The notes beneath the pieces were generated by a model. That model was not told where the DNA came from. It saw only the letters and a program-made list of their open reading frames with translations, and searched no databases. A stretch of 64,000 nucleotides of DNA, from NCBI RefSeq assembly GCF_019649055.1, contig NW_026570285.1:434001-498000 (forward strand). Direction: 5' to 3'. This DNA is from Paramacrobiotus metropolitanus (lineage: Eukaryota > Tardigrada > Eutardigrada > Parachela > Macrobiotidae). A program made the translations under genes and the position numbers. Below, one piece after another: positions 1-13,300 of the stretch (its first letter is position 1; the number at the start of each line of letters is the position of its first letter).

Positions 1-439
1 ATTTAAATTTTGTGCAGCACGCAGTGCAAATTGCGTTTAAAACTTTCCTACTCTTGAAATGGTTGAACGCTTAAAATCAACATTCATAGCACGTATATAG
101 TACTATGTATCTGTAGTACATTAACATAACCATTTGAAGAAATACGCAAAAGCCCACACTCCTGCTTTTATTCCATGTAATCAAGTTATGTACAGAACTC
201 AATAGAAAAAGCTCACTACTTTTTTGTATCTCTATTCACATTAATGTCTAAAATAATTTGATGCTGGAATTAAACATTTTAATTTTGATAATTATTTAAA
301 CTAACACTTTAAGTTCTTGTCTTTTGTGATCAAGTTCAAGTCAGCCGTTCCGTTAGCAAAAGTTAAAAGCTATATTTAAAAGAAATGAGGAAGCATTATA
401 TTTATAACAGTGCTTTCGTTAAGAAACAGATTATTTGTA
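1..439. other. Gene-free AT-rich flank
   Basis: AT-rich sequence with no open frame that looks like an exon and no recognisable repeat. It ends at the TA dinucleotide that flanks the MITE starting at 440. Confidence 0.6.
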
Positions 440-899
440 CAGTAAAACCCCTCGTTACATACACCCTTATACAACATTCACCTCTTTATTATATACATGC
501 GGTTGGGAACCGGACTGTCCCGTGGATTATAAAATAGGGGCAGTTCTCTATACAACATTCACCTGTCTATAAGTATAACATACACCTTGTGTGGAACGGC
601 TGACAGTAATTAACATACCGCCAACCCCCTGCGTAACATACAGCTGGCCGAATAAGCGCATTAAAATTTCGAAGAAAGTTCCGGTTTCTGTTTTAAATCT
701 GATCGGTACTGAACCTGACAGTACGAAACAGCAAAACAGCGTCACCGCTCTTAGTTACTATTGATCAATATATGGCCTACCCCCCTTGGGGGTATGTTAA
801 TAACCGCCCCTAAGGGCGGTGCCGCTATGTAACATACACCTCTTTACAGCATTCGGGGAGCTAAGAACGGAGGGTGTATGTAGTAAAAGGGTTTTACTG
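440..899. mobile_element. 460-bp Tc1/mariner- or pogo-like MITE
   Basis: The ends are inverted repeats of about 26-30 bp: the left end starts CAGTAAAACCCCTCGTTAC and continues into an ACATACACCC block, and the right end (about 870-899) is its imperfect reverse complement finishing GGGTTTTACTG. Each end is flanked by TA (438-439 and 900-901), the target duplication of Tc1/mariner and pogo elements. The interior has no transposase and repeats shorter pieces of the termini (TACAACATTCACCT twice, 471-485 and 551-565). The class call is inferred from the TA flanks and terminal sequence only. Confidence 0.7.
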
Positions 900-3800
900 T
901 ACCGTGAATCCTTTAAGCTTTGCCATTACCAAATATCATATGTACCAGCACGTATTTATGGTCACGCATCCTGCACGTGCAATACTTTTTCAGGTTTAGT
1001 GGGAATATACCAGAGTACTTTACGGTTTCTTAACGGTAAACATACAAGTAGGTTTATAAAAGAATGAGTGTAAGTTAGGTGCACCTCTTTCGTAAATGCA
1101 GTAAGAACTGCAAAGACAGCATGCACTTGAACCAAATTAGGGAAATGTAAAAAATGCGATGGTATAGTTACGTTCCTCTGCAGGTCTTCATTTCAAGAAA
1201 CGCTTAGTAAATGTGCGTTAGTAATTTAGGAACTGGCCATTATCGCTGTTGATAATTATAAAATGTCACAAATGTAAACACGCTTTGTTCACGCAACTTA
1301 CACGTGCATTACTTTTTAACTTTTATGATAATACAGCCCGATACGCTTATTTGTTGTTTGGATTTATTGGTGTGTTTTTAGTTTGGTATTTCAACATTAC
1401 GCTAAACTATAACGTAATGCCCCTTTAACGCAATTGCAACTATGAACGTTTACCAATTCCCGATGTGTGAACACGGGCTGCTCACCCACCGTGCTCATAC
1501 ACAACTACTATGCGCAGCAAATTTGTCACGCCAGAAAACCGTTTAATCGTTTCTACGGGCTTCTTAATTATAGTTTTGTTTATTGCGATATAGTTAAACA
1601 ATATTTATATTTATATTATTGTAGTATGTAAGTGCTGTTGCGTTAATAACCTCGATTGCGTAATCAGCTCGAATGCATTCTTTATTAGGGAATGATTTTT
1701 TTCAAAAATGTGTCTACAAGAAAAAGGACAGCCCGAAAAGTAATTTTCTGTTTCAAGTGCAGAATTTTTATAAGGCTGGTTCATCCTGTAATAATGACCA
1801 CACTCACCATTTGGCGCCTAAATGAGAAAAATTTAGAGACAGATATTTTGGTGATGGACTGCTATCCAATAATGCAATAGAAAATCGACTGAAGTCTTTT
1901 CTGGACTTGACGTAACCCTCAAAAAAACGTCAGTGATTTACTATTCAAAGAAATTGATTATTGTAAAACACCAACATGCAGTCTTCCATATAGCGTAATT
2001 ACAACCTGGACTGGGTAAGCAAAGTACACTTCGGATGCGAACTACACCCTCCTTATAAAATATTAAACCATGCAAGCGCACGGTACTTAAAATTAAAATT
2101 ACCGCTTTATGTACTATTCCGAGAATATACACAGACTGCAAACACAATTACTTACGCCCAATTTTTTTATTTTAAGCAAAACAGTTAAAACTCAGAGTCG
2201 CATGTGGAATGCATAATAATGGAATGATTCGCATATAATCATTCGTATTTGTGCTTAAGCATCGCACCCGCCCACTGCTTTAAACACGTTGATAACGTAA
2301 CAGATTGGGTCAATTAATTTTGCAAATCAATCTCTAGACTTTCAGCTCTATGTTAGGTTTCACTTCAGGGTTAGGTTTCTTGGTGATCTAGAAATATTCT
2401 CACGAAACAGTTAAGGCATAAATACGTACTTGCACTTTTGCTCTCGTATGCGTTGACATTTTATTTTTTATTATTGTGGCACAGTACGCTTACTTAATGT
2501 CCGCAGTTCTGAAGCTTCTTACTAATTGACTTTCTCCTTATTTCATCTGAACATGTTCGTCACTGTTATCTGGGGCTAATGCCGACAGGCCATCACATAT
2601 TGGCTTTCAAGCATTGCACACATGCTATACGTAACCAAATTTTTGCTAACGCATTACGTAAATTTTAATTATTTGAAACTTATCTGTAGATTTTAGACTT
2701 GTTATTTTGGTTCTACATTAATATGTACTAACTTCCTAAACTTGACTACTATGCGATATAAAATGCGTAAGCGCATTCTCGTTTACCCATATTGTGCTAA
2801 CATAGCACAATACGTTTTAAAGGCTCGATTGAAACTTCACTAGCCACCCGCTGTAACGTACGTCACACGTGCTGGCGTACAGACCGGGTTAACTTTCTTA
2901 GAAGGTTTATGCACCAAGCCAGTGCTAGTAGGACTGACTGCAGCCTCTGTCTGCGCTATTGTAAAGCGGCATTGACAAAGCAAAACTACGAATTAATTGA
3001 CCAATCAGGATTGTTGGGCCAGCCTTTGTAATAGTGTCAATTCATACACTTTAATTCGTTATTTCACTCGAGGTTAAGTTAACTTCAGTTTTTGCTCACT
3101 TGCTAATTGTTATAGACCGTTACGTAATATGAGAAGCATAATATGTACTGCTCATGCATCGTTAACGTGCACTGTGTCATCAACTCTCGCACGTAATGGT
3201 CTATCAGGACATAGAAGTGCAAATAAGGTTTCGGCGTTATGACAAAATTAGAAATAAATAATCCAAAAATTTCAATGGTGAATAATAGTAATAATATTAG
3301 GAAGTAATATTAGGAACAATAACGTTTTGTATTAGGGCTAGCATCTGTATTAGGAAAAATAACGTTAGCGTTAGTGATAATAATTATATATATCGATTCG
3401 AATGTCTGCCACGTAATCAGTTTTTATTACAGGCCTTATGAGCCAAACATAACTCGTGTTTTCATTAAAAAACTGCAGCCGGTAGAACTATAAAAGTTCA
3501 CAATGCTGCAGTACGTAAGTCTCGCTGACCAATATAATTCGACTTGCCGGAAAATTTTGTTCATAAGGCTTGATGAAGGAACAAATTCCACCACCCTTCG
3601 CTAACAAAATTGTACGGCTGACATGCACGTTCATGCCATTTATTTCACCAGAACATCAAAATACACTCCAAAAATTTTTTGTTTATTAAGGTGACAATGA
3701 CCTGATTACAACTGACAAGATGCTGATTAAGTTTCGGTAAACCTTATTTCCGCCGAAATGTACTGCGGTCGAAGTAAATTGCAGCCGAAATGAAAACGGC

Positions 3801-5686
3801 CAAAGTGATTGGTAGACACTGCAAATTACATATGTAACATTGAACTTCTTTCTTTTAGTTATAACTTTTGACCAAATATTAAAAGGGTAAGGCAATCTTT
3901 TTTCGGGGTATGTGATTTTGAAACAACGCAGTTAGAGCTAAAAAATTAAAAATAATTATTTGGCGATAGAAATAGGCAGCATAGCTAATAATAACAATCA
4001 TATTATAATGTCCATGATTTTTATCATTAATTTTTTACGTAGTTCTAAGTTTTGGCATTTAAAGATAACGTACAAGTATCTGAATGTATAGAACTTATGT
4101 TTGCGTGTAGCAGTCAATTCCAAAATAACCACTACTAATAATAACAACACGCTGTAGTGCCCACGGTTTTTAACTTTAAACATTTTGCCTAAATTTAAGG
4201 TTTGCCATTGCACATAACATGTGAATATTTACACGCATGGTACTGACATTTGCGTATAGCAATAGTAAGTATCACCATATAGAAATCCTTATGGCCATAT
4301 ATAAATCTATTAGCAATTCAACTAATTATTAGTAATAATATTATTCAGTTGAAAAACATTGATAACTGCAATACACAGAAATATGTAAACACTGAACACT
4401 TCATCAGCAGTGTAAAGAGGCAGAAAAGCTGTGTGGCAGGCCTGCCGCCGGTTAGCGCGGCGAGTATACTCCGGTACGGTGGCTAAATTGCGTTACCGTA
4501 ACTTTGATTTCTCCCTTCTGTATCTATGTACAGCAACGGTATCTATGTACAGCACGACTTTTATCGTTTTAGTTTTTCTTTTATGACCAGTACACCATGA
4601 TTACTTATATATTCGTATTTTAGTTTTTACATTTATTCAAATTGCTGCTGTACGTACGCACGCATATGGAAACAAGGGCACATAGATAATGTATGCGTAG
4701 CACCCTAAAGTGGAAATAAATCCTAAATTTACTTTTAATCGGTTTTAGTTTTTCTGCATGCATGTATAGGTATACCGGTAGCCGGCAGATAAAGATGACG
4801 TACGCGTAGCTCCGTAACGTATAGGTAATCTTAACCTATCAATTTTTAATAAATTTTACTTGCACCCCTAGGGGGGAATCAGTATTTAAGTGGCCAACCG
4901 CCCTCGGTACTCGTGAATCTTTGGGGTGGGTGAATTTGCCATTCAGTGAAATGGCATTTCACTCATCACACCAGAACTGCAGAGACCACAATTGGAGGTA
5001 AAAGGCCGGATCCATTATAAACCGCAATGAAAGCTTGACTTTCACCGGGTCATTACGATTTTAGCCATGTTATTGCCATAAAAACATGGTGTTCCAAGGA
5101 TCGTGGCTCTCTGACAATGTTTTATGCAACTGCTTGATGCGGAAGCATGCTGGCCTTATTATTCGCTAATTTGTTCGCTGATTCGTTGGTAGTTTTTATG
5201 CGTTCCCAATGGTAAAAGCTAAAAAACCGACCTCCCCTTACCACAAATCGCTCAATAACACATTCAGCAAAGATAGTCCAAAAAACAACAAATCTCATAA
5301 CTAATGCGCGATGCGCGCAGCTTTGTGAGAAGGTAAAGTAAATAAATCCAACACAATTGCCAGATATGATACCGAAATGCTTATTTGTCCTAAACTTTAT
5401 CCCAAAAGAAGGAAACAGTAAATCATAGAACAGCGCCCATTTAGATTAACGTTACGATTACCGTTACTCTTGCGCTCTTTATACGTATCCATTCAGGAGC
5501 TGCGCCAAACAGTACTCTTCACAGCGCAAAACCAATGCGTATGAAACTGAATACATGCATCGGCTTCGGAATTATGACACGCACAAGTTTCGTACTGCGA
5601 AATGCGATAACGGACTCGCACAGATACTGCATGAAAAAGCTTTGGTAGTTGAAGCTAATCGGTAATTCTATAAGCCTCAGTTATTA
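900..5686. other. Long gene-free stretch (4.8 kb)
   Basis: Mostly AT-rich single-copy-looking DNA. I see no exon with plausible splice sites, no RNA gene and no clear repeat array. Short open frames here (about 60-80 codons) look like chance. It could be intergenic or intronic to a gene outside the window. Confidence 0.5.
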
Positions 5687-7206
5687 TTATTTTGAAAACA
5701 TAACGGGGCATTTTTCGTGCACAGTGTTAGCCAAAACTGTCACAGAATCGTGAAGTACTCGTTTGTCGTTTTGAGCGTCAGCCATTTCCCAAACCAGAAG
5801 CATGTACGTTAACAACGCACCACCAATCTGCAACATAAAACTAAATGAACATGATGAATGTACAGTGGAATATACTTTAGATCAGTGGTCAGTATAATGA
5901 GGAACCACAAATGGCGTGACAAACCGGACAAAAACCAGAAGATAGTGTAATCACGTATGTCGGCCAAAATCATACCGTTGTCAGGTATTCTTTATTAAAG
6001 GAGAAGTAGCCTCCAGCCGTAATGGTAGTATCCGTAGCTAACACTTCTTGCTGGAGCTCGGCTATCTTTCGATGTAAATCCAAGTCCGGAGAGCTGTTCT
6101 TGGTGTTGGCTGTTACACGATCTAGTTGTTTCGTGACCGCTTGTGCCTACAGTCGTACAACTCGGATTTCAAAAAGGCGCTATATTGTTACAATAAAGGT
6201 CACGCAGAACCTACTTCCTCGTGGCAGCGAACACACGCAGTCATTCGCGCAGCAAACTGTCCAATCATTAGAGACGCTACGCAGTATAACGTTACCCTGA
6301 TCCCCTTATTCGCCATCTCCCGTTTCTCAAACAAAGCTCGTTCGGCTGCCTCGACGAGTTCACTACGGTGGATAATAGCGGCTACTGTGGCCACCCACGA
6401 CACAATTTCCAGGATGCTGTCCATTAGGTTAGCCGTAGAAAAAATGTTGCTGATTTCTGACAGTAGGAAACTCAACCGGCGAAAATGCGCCATTTCCGCA
6501 GCCGTACGCCCAATGATTTCTTGAGCAGAACGAAATTCGTCCTGTGATAGTTTTTTTAGCCAAGTATTGACACCCCGGAATTCATAATTTAGTGGAATAA
6601 TCAACGCCATCATAATTATTTGCGGTACCATGTAGGCGCTGTAATGTATAATATTACTGAAGATATTTAAAGAAGCCACCAAACCGGATGGTACATAAAC
6701 AGGCACTTTTCCAAAAAACGTAACTGGGGTGTTCAAAGGGTCGGGAAAGGTCAAGATGAACAGGATTTCCCGTTGGTAGCCACACCATGCAACAAAGCCG
6801 GCAGATACCAGCATCCAGACTGCCAACAAGACGTATGGTGTTTTTTTTTACCGTTGTAAACCATTATTATCGCGAGCATCAGATTCGGAAGTCGTTTGCT
6901 GCAGACCAGGAATGTGCAGTAGACCCAGACGTACCGGATAGCTCGTATAATTCGGTACACTACTAACAGCAATGCATAAAATTGCAGATCGGTCAACTCC
7001 GGACGGTAAAATTCAAGGAGCATCATGACGTCTCTTGCCGTCATAACATTAGTAAGCGCAAAAATGAAAAGAGACCAAATGAAACGGGCTGGAACAGCAT
7101 AGTTCCCTTGGATGGCACTGTATGACCAGGGTGATATCCCTGTCGCTTGCATTACAACATGGAACAAACGATAAACTCGACCAATAAAGGCCAGTGTTCC
7201 ATGCAT
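5687..7206 (-). CDS. Gustatory-receptor-like seven-TM protein A (one-base frame break)
   Basis: Exons on the minus strand: 7206-6215, 6146-5976, 5827-5687; both introns are phase 0 and GT-AG. The predicted product is about 434 residues, the usual insect Gr/7tm_7 length. Several hydrophobic helices occur, the penultimate exon ends with a G-Y-F-S-F-N block, and the last exon carries a T-Y-M-L-L helix, the family's TM7 region (TYxxxxxQ-like). Known members are ligand-gated cation channels for taste and other small molecules; the ligand here is unknown. Exon 1 is open in one frame from 7206 to an A9 run (T9 on plus, 6841-6849) and in another frame after it; one extra A would rejoin the frames and give exactly 331 codons. 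This may be an assembly error or a young pseudogene. Gene B at 31.6-33.4 kb has the same last two intron positions. Confidence 0.72.
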
Positions 7207-8689
7207 GATTTCGGCTATAAAACAATTCGGAATTTTTCCACGCCAAATACGTAAACTGCAACGATATTTAGTAATAATTGATAGAGTGGGACGTATGATG
7301 CGTCACCTTTGCATTCGAAACCGAGTCAATGTGACGTGATGTTTAATGTGATTAAAGTGCTGCTAAAGAATCGTAAACGTAATACGAAAGTGTCATTGTA
7401 AACACCTATTACAATTAGTAAGGGCAAGTCCCCAATGGCTAAGAGGAACATTAAAATAATAAGCCACATAACCTTAGTTTGCATTTGTTTAACGGCCTTG
7501 TGGCACTGATCGTACTACAAATACATGACATTCGAACTGAGGATTCCTGCAAGACAGCTGCAGAACCCCATTCACGAAAGTCAAATTTTTCTTAAAGCAA
7601 CATATTTTGGAAAAAGTATTCTAATAGAGCAATGTACGGCTAATAGTACGGCTGTGTTTCGCCTAAAAGGAGTCGAATGATAAAGAAAATGGATTGATAA
7701 CCTCCTATGTGCATCATACCGTTTACAGACTGCCACTATCATTAATTTTATTTCGGAATTTGTTTCTTAATTAAATAGCAAAATAAGGCTCAAATTCATC
7801 GCAATTTATTAAAGTATGTAGTGCAGATGTGGTTACTTTTATGAGTGCACATGAACAGCTGCGGCTTCGCCTCGCGTTTCTTGTAATCCTCGACGGAGAT
7901 TGAATGAATACGGAGACGTTATCCTCAACCAGTTTGAAGAAATAATTTCGTTTAATTCTTTAGTGAATGCAAGAAATTTCATTAGTAGCTATTGTAAAAT
8001 TTCCTACGCAAGCACGCAAAGTAGGGCTGTTGACTGACCATGCAGCGGACACCGATGGTTGCGGTTGCGCTGTGGATGAGAAAGGTTGGCGGGGAAAGTT
8101 AATGCTTAATGGGTGCACAGAGCAGTCGTGATTTTCTGCTTTGGTTTTTAATAAAGCACGTGTTTTGGCCCCTCAGCATTTCGTTTTTAAATTAACCGGT
8201 AACGCTGTCCCAAATATATCATAATTCATAAAGAAGTAAGATCAGATTTCAGCTTGCGGAAAACATTTCCCGTGGGAGCTTATGAGCAATAGAATACAAA
8301 TTTAGATAGTGATCGGTAAATGCAGAACGCTAAAACTGCTGCGTATAATCGATGTTCGCCTGCTTTTAAGTGTTACTGAAGTCTCTTTCTAGGGAATTTG
8401 CATCCTTGATCATTTGCAAACGATAGAGCTGTATTCGCGTGGGCACAGTTCCAGGTTTGATAAGAAAACCAGTCGACTTTTACCTTTAACCATGGATTCG
8501 GTTGCAACATAATACCCTTGGAAGGCTAAGGCAAATGCGCTCAGCTAAAAGGCGAAGTCGGCTCCTACCTAGGCGCGCCATTAGTAATTCTGCATTTGCA
8601 TCTTTTTAACATTGCGCAGGATTGTAATCAAAGGCGGCCATCTGTACAAGCTCCGTTACCTTCGCCGTTGTGCGGCAGTTTGAGTTGGC
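7207..8689. other. Intergenic, nothing recognised
   Basis: AT-rich DNA upstream of receptor gene A. No exon-like open frame, RNA gene or array was found. A promoter for gene A may lie at its left edge, but I see no convincing core motif. Confidence 0.5.
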
Positions 8690-8889
8690 ACGCATAATAA
8701 CAGTAACCAACTTGTGGTATGTATGGGTGATGTTAATAGTGCATTAGCGCTGCAACTTGTATGTGTACAAGTTACGCATGCATACATACAACTAACGTTA
8801 GAACCGCCTGAAAACTGGCTTGTATGTATGGGTCGTAACGTGTTTGAGCGAGCTGGTGTGCGGCACGCGTGTAGGTGCCAGCTGCCTCG

Positions 8890-9335
8890 CATGTACATAT
8901 ACAAGTGGCCAATCTGACTGCCCGTTGATCTCCAAAATTTTGAAAACTTCTCTTTCGTACATCTCTCAACGGATCTTCCCAATCGACATATCAGAAGATG
9001 AAGAATTAAATTTAAAACTTTTTGGTATCTAGCAAGTAGATATTTATGGCGAATCAAGAAAGTTATGGCCGTTTTGGTTTCTCGTAGACTTAGCATAGGC
9101 CCGTGAAAGGAGGCGGTGGCTTGCATCCTATGTTAAGTCTACGAGAAACCAAAACAGTCATAACTTTCTTGATTCGCCATAAATATCCACTTGCAAAATA
9201 CCAAAAAGTTTTAAATTTAATTTTCCATCTTCTGATATGTCGACTGGGAAGATCCGTTGAGAAGCAAACGAAAAACGAGCGTTTGAAATTTCGAGGTTGA
9301 CTGGCAGCTGGATCGGCTACTTGTATGTATGCATG
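8890..9335. repeat. Foldback (long inverted repeat) element
   Basis: Arms of about 200 bp (roughly 8890-9095 and 9120-9335) are reverse complements with scattered mismatches, separated by about 25 bp. Matching blocks include CTACGAGAAACCAAAAC and its complement around the centre and ACTTGTATGTAT-type sequence at the outer ends. ACTTGTATG-like short repeats extend outward to about 8700 and 9540. It encodes nothing; open frames in it are mirror images of each other. Confidence 0.8.
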
Positions 9336-9598
9336 CAAAGGGGTGGAGTTACAGGCATACACGTAAGGGCCTTACGTGGATGGATTTTTGGCACCGCCTT
9401 CACACACGCATACATCTAATTTGCGCGGCAGCGAATCGCCGCGGTGTGGGTTCGGTCATGACGTAACTTGTATAGATGGATCCTTACTTGTCGGCCATAC
9501 AAGTAACCAACGCACATGGTCTAATTTTCAAATGGCGTTAGTCTCTTTTTGGAAGTGAGGCACTGACGATAAAACAGTCAACTGGCTAGTCCACTTAA

Positions 9599-9690
9599 CC
9601 TGCTGCGACAAAATAGCTACCAAGCCCGCAGTATGCGGCAAAATAGCCAACAAGCTAACAGGCCGCAGATATTGCGACAAAATGGTCACT
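9599..9690. repeat. Short tandem repeat with GCGACAAAATAG unit
   Basis: Three diverged copies of a unit containing GC(G)ACAAAATAG followed by CTACCAAG- or CCAACAAG-like sequence occur between 9599 and 9690. The array is short and non-coding. Confidence 0.5.
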
Positions 9691-10335
9691 CTGTTTTTAT
9701 TGTCAACACCACCTAGCCAGTTACATGTGTGAGTTAACAGAAAAATCAGAAGAATTAAAAATCACACCATAATAAGCTCATTAAATTTTTCTTCCAAAAT
9801 AATGGATGAATGTTCCAGACTAATAAAATGCAGCTAACGAATACGGTCATTCAGTTCGCGGCAGACTTGATACGGCGCTACGGTGCGGCTTCGCCCAGCA
9901 CGCCGCATATCTTGTGCCACCAAAGATGATGGTCTGTTTCTCGCTGTCGTTAATTTTTGCTATGATGTTTGATTTAGTAAGCAATCTAGAGAGTTACCGC
10001 GTGAGTAAACACGTGACAAGGGTCACGCAGAGTTGGCGGTGCAAGAAGAGAGAAGAATTTTCGCGCTCTTAATCGTCTGTTAAGCGAAATAAGAAGGTGT
10101 AAAGTGTTACTGTGTTTCTTTTTTTACGTTATCTTAAGCCGCTTACACGACCGCCGAAGTCTATCGCGCAAAAACTGTAAACGAAACGTGCCATATCTAA
10201 TTACTGTAAATGATTTTCTTGCATATGGCACAAAACCGGCATACGGGTCAAGGAAGGCAAACCCAGTTATCACAGACATGCATGTGTAACACGGAAAAAT
10301 GTTATTATGTTCGGTGATCGGTCGGCAGCCGGGGA
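9691..10335. other. Downstream flank of the guanylyl cyclase gene
   Basis: Non-coding sequence 3' of the minus-strand cyclase gene. It should hold that gene's 3' UTR and poly(A) site, but no single signal stands out. No other gene seen. Confidence 0.45.
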
Positions 10336-13300
10336 TTATGGATCAATCGATAGCAGCCAAAACGTTTCGACCTTGCCTTTGCTCTGCAAAGTTCAGAGCA
10401 ATTAAGCCGAATATTAATGGTGAACTTCAAATTAAGGTGCAGTGGTATGTTATAGAATCGCTTTGCGAAGAAGACGTTCATAAGTTGTTCATTTTAAGTT
10501 CATAAGTTATTCATAAGTTATTCATTTTCAGTTTTTGCAGAATTAACATAAGCAGAAAGTAAGTAACAATAACAAGAAGAGTACCGCTTTGAATGCACTG
10601 GTAAACCGGAGCGCTGCGTGAAGCGGTGGTGGAATGTAGTTTAATGTACAGAGTCTGTAGTACGAGTACCGTAATTATCGAATTTGTGGCCCTGGGGTGC
10701 AAATAGTTCGAATGCCATGGCGGAGGGGCGCTTATTTCGGGGAGGGGGCGCAATTTCGGGGGGTGGCATTATTTTTCAAACGGTACATTTTGGAGAGGGG
10801 CATTATTTTTCAAACAACTGCACATCGTGTTCTAGCGAAACTGAACGCAGTAGTTACCGGTATTATCGGCGGTATATGCAACTGCACTACCTTGGGAGCA
10901 ATATTTTGGAGTGTATACCTCCTTATACAGCTGTTTGCCAACGAACACCGCATTATATTGATGTTTCTCATTAAATTACAACAACTTTTGCGGCTAAATT
11001 TTGCGGTATACCTATCATTTTGCGGCGCTCGACATTTATTAACGGCCCCCTGGGGCGTAATTTCGGGGGGTGGTCTTATTTTTCAAACAGGGTCGGGGAG
11101 GGGGGCTTATTACGGGGGGGGGGGGCTCTTATTGCGGGGGGCTCCAAATCCGATAATTACGGTATGTACTTACTGTCCCTTAATGGACTTTTTTCAGCGT
11201 AGGTATGTTAATGTTTTAACTAGTACTTTGCAGGTTTATTTGTGGTATACTGATAGTACATTAGCTCTTAGTACTGATGGCAATGATAATAATAATGGTA
11301 AGGATTAATGGCGAAATAAAATTATAAATGCGTACCTTACAGCTTACTCATACAGCATCCATAGCATGTAAAACAATGTAGAATACCTTTATTTCAATGC
11401 ATCCTCTGGGTTCCGTTTTATAACCACCAATTTTGTGTAGAATTTGATGACTGCTTTGACTGATGTGTATTTTTCCTCCTGCAGAATCGTGCTCGAGAAA
11501 TTTCAAGTTATCTTGAACTTCTTAAAGGTTACTGTATTCGTTGAAGATAAATAATTCGAGGCGTTTAGAAAATCAGCACAGAGATTATGGCCACTTCAGC
11601 TTAATAAACACCACTGGTGTCGATTTTCAAGCCCAACCATGTTCAGTACTACGTCAACAATACGTACGTACCCTCTCCATGGCTCTCCATTCGACTGGCC
11701 GTATTGACGGTGTCTCCAAACCTACATAAGACACCGTACATGCAAACACGCAGCATTGCCGAGTCAATGCCGACAAAAGCGACTACTGTAGTAAGGAAAG
11801 TTGGAAACTGCAAGCAGTACTTACAAACAATACCGTGGCATTCGATTTCCAACAACCCCAGCTGCACAGGGACCTGCAGAGTAAGAAAGATTGCGGTGTG
11901 AATCGTGAATACCGGTCACAAACTGTTACTGGCAGACAAGAAAGTGAAGAAACTGCACAAGTGATTTTTACCAGAGTGCATTCCTAGTCTGAGCTGAAAA
12001 TCGACGCCGGTTATTACCATCGAGGACATCGGCTGTACCGCAGCCAGCATCCGCAGAGCTAAGCTACCGATTTCTCCAGCATGGCGGAACGTACCGTTGC
12101 GCACGGGTACGCCACTGACAACCTGTTACTCCACAGAATCAACCCCTGCTGTTATGACATCTGAGAGCTTATTGCTTTTGTCAAAGTACGTACGTCATAT
12201 GTGGCAATCAACACACGCAAACCAAAAACACTGTGGGAAACAAAGAATATCATGCATGAAGAGGAAGAGTCTATAATAGGTAGTTGTTACCGATCATATG
12301 TAGTTGATAGTTCAAGCTTCGTACCATATAGGAATCCGCTATAGTTTCCACTTTATACACATCGTGCTGCTCCACGAGCCCATCCAGCGAAGTGTAAATG
12401 CGATGCAGTAAGCGAATGATAAAAAGCGGCTGGGACTGGGAGCACACATGGGCAAATTCCGGAAAATGTGTAAACAGAATGCTAGCGTCATCGAAATTTT
12501 CGGCTTCTATTGGCAGCTTGTTGCGCAGTTTGCGGACAATACTTCTACAAATATTAATTTTATATTGCAACTAAAGTAGACTATTCAATTTCCGGGCACT
12601 GGAGTGACTGGACGGAAGCTCTTTTGTTACACAATGCGGAATACACCACTTTGCTTACTCGGGTAACATATCCCGCAGCAGTTCGTTAACATTGTCCTCT
12701 TCCCTGACCAACTCCGCCGTGCGTTCGGCAATCCGTTTCTCCAGCTCTAATGAGTAATGTTCCAAGCGAGAAATAATACAATCCACAACGCTAGCCACAG
12801 TTCGTCCTAAACCTGACATCTTTCTGGTGTTTTTTCCATTTAGTACTTCAAACACATCACGTATCGAAGGGCGACGATCGGCATTATCCAGAAAACATTC
12901 TCGGAGCAGTTTTTCACCGTAAGGCGGAATTTCTTCGGCAGTTACAGCAATGCGCTGCATATTCGGAGACTTTTTCAACATGTTCAAGCGGCCTACAAGT
13001 ACACTTGGTCAAATAAGTAATGAAACTGTAAAGTGACCGCTGTTTATTTGCTAATATTTATGTGTAGGTTATGTATTTATGTGTAGGTTATATTTATGTG
13101 TAATCGTATAAATTATTTTTTGATGGTAAAGAATACATCAGTCATGTTTTTCCTTGGGTATACAGACATTACCTTGTGTGTTTAACTGATCATTGAGCGA
13201 GACGTCTAACGGGATTCTTCTGGTAAATACTTCTGCCGTTATCACACCGAAACTGTAAATGTCTGATTCTCTGCATCCAGGGTGCTTTTCATCGGCGACC

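Noticed and set aside
8656-9362. Overlapping frames of 65-156 codons on both strands
   Set aside because: They arise from the foldback repeat; no recognisable domain and no splice support.
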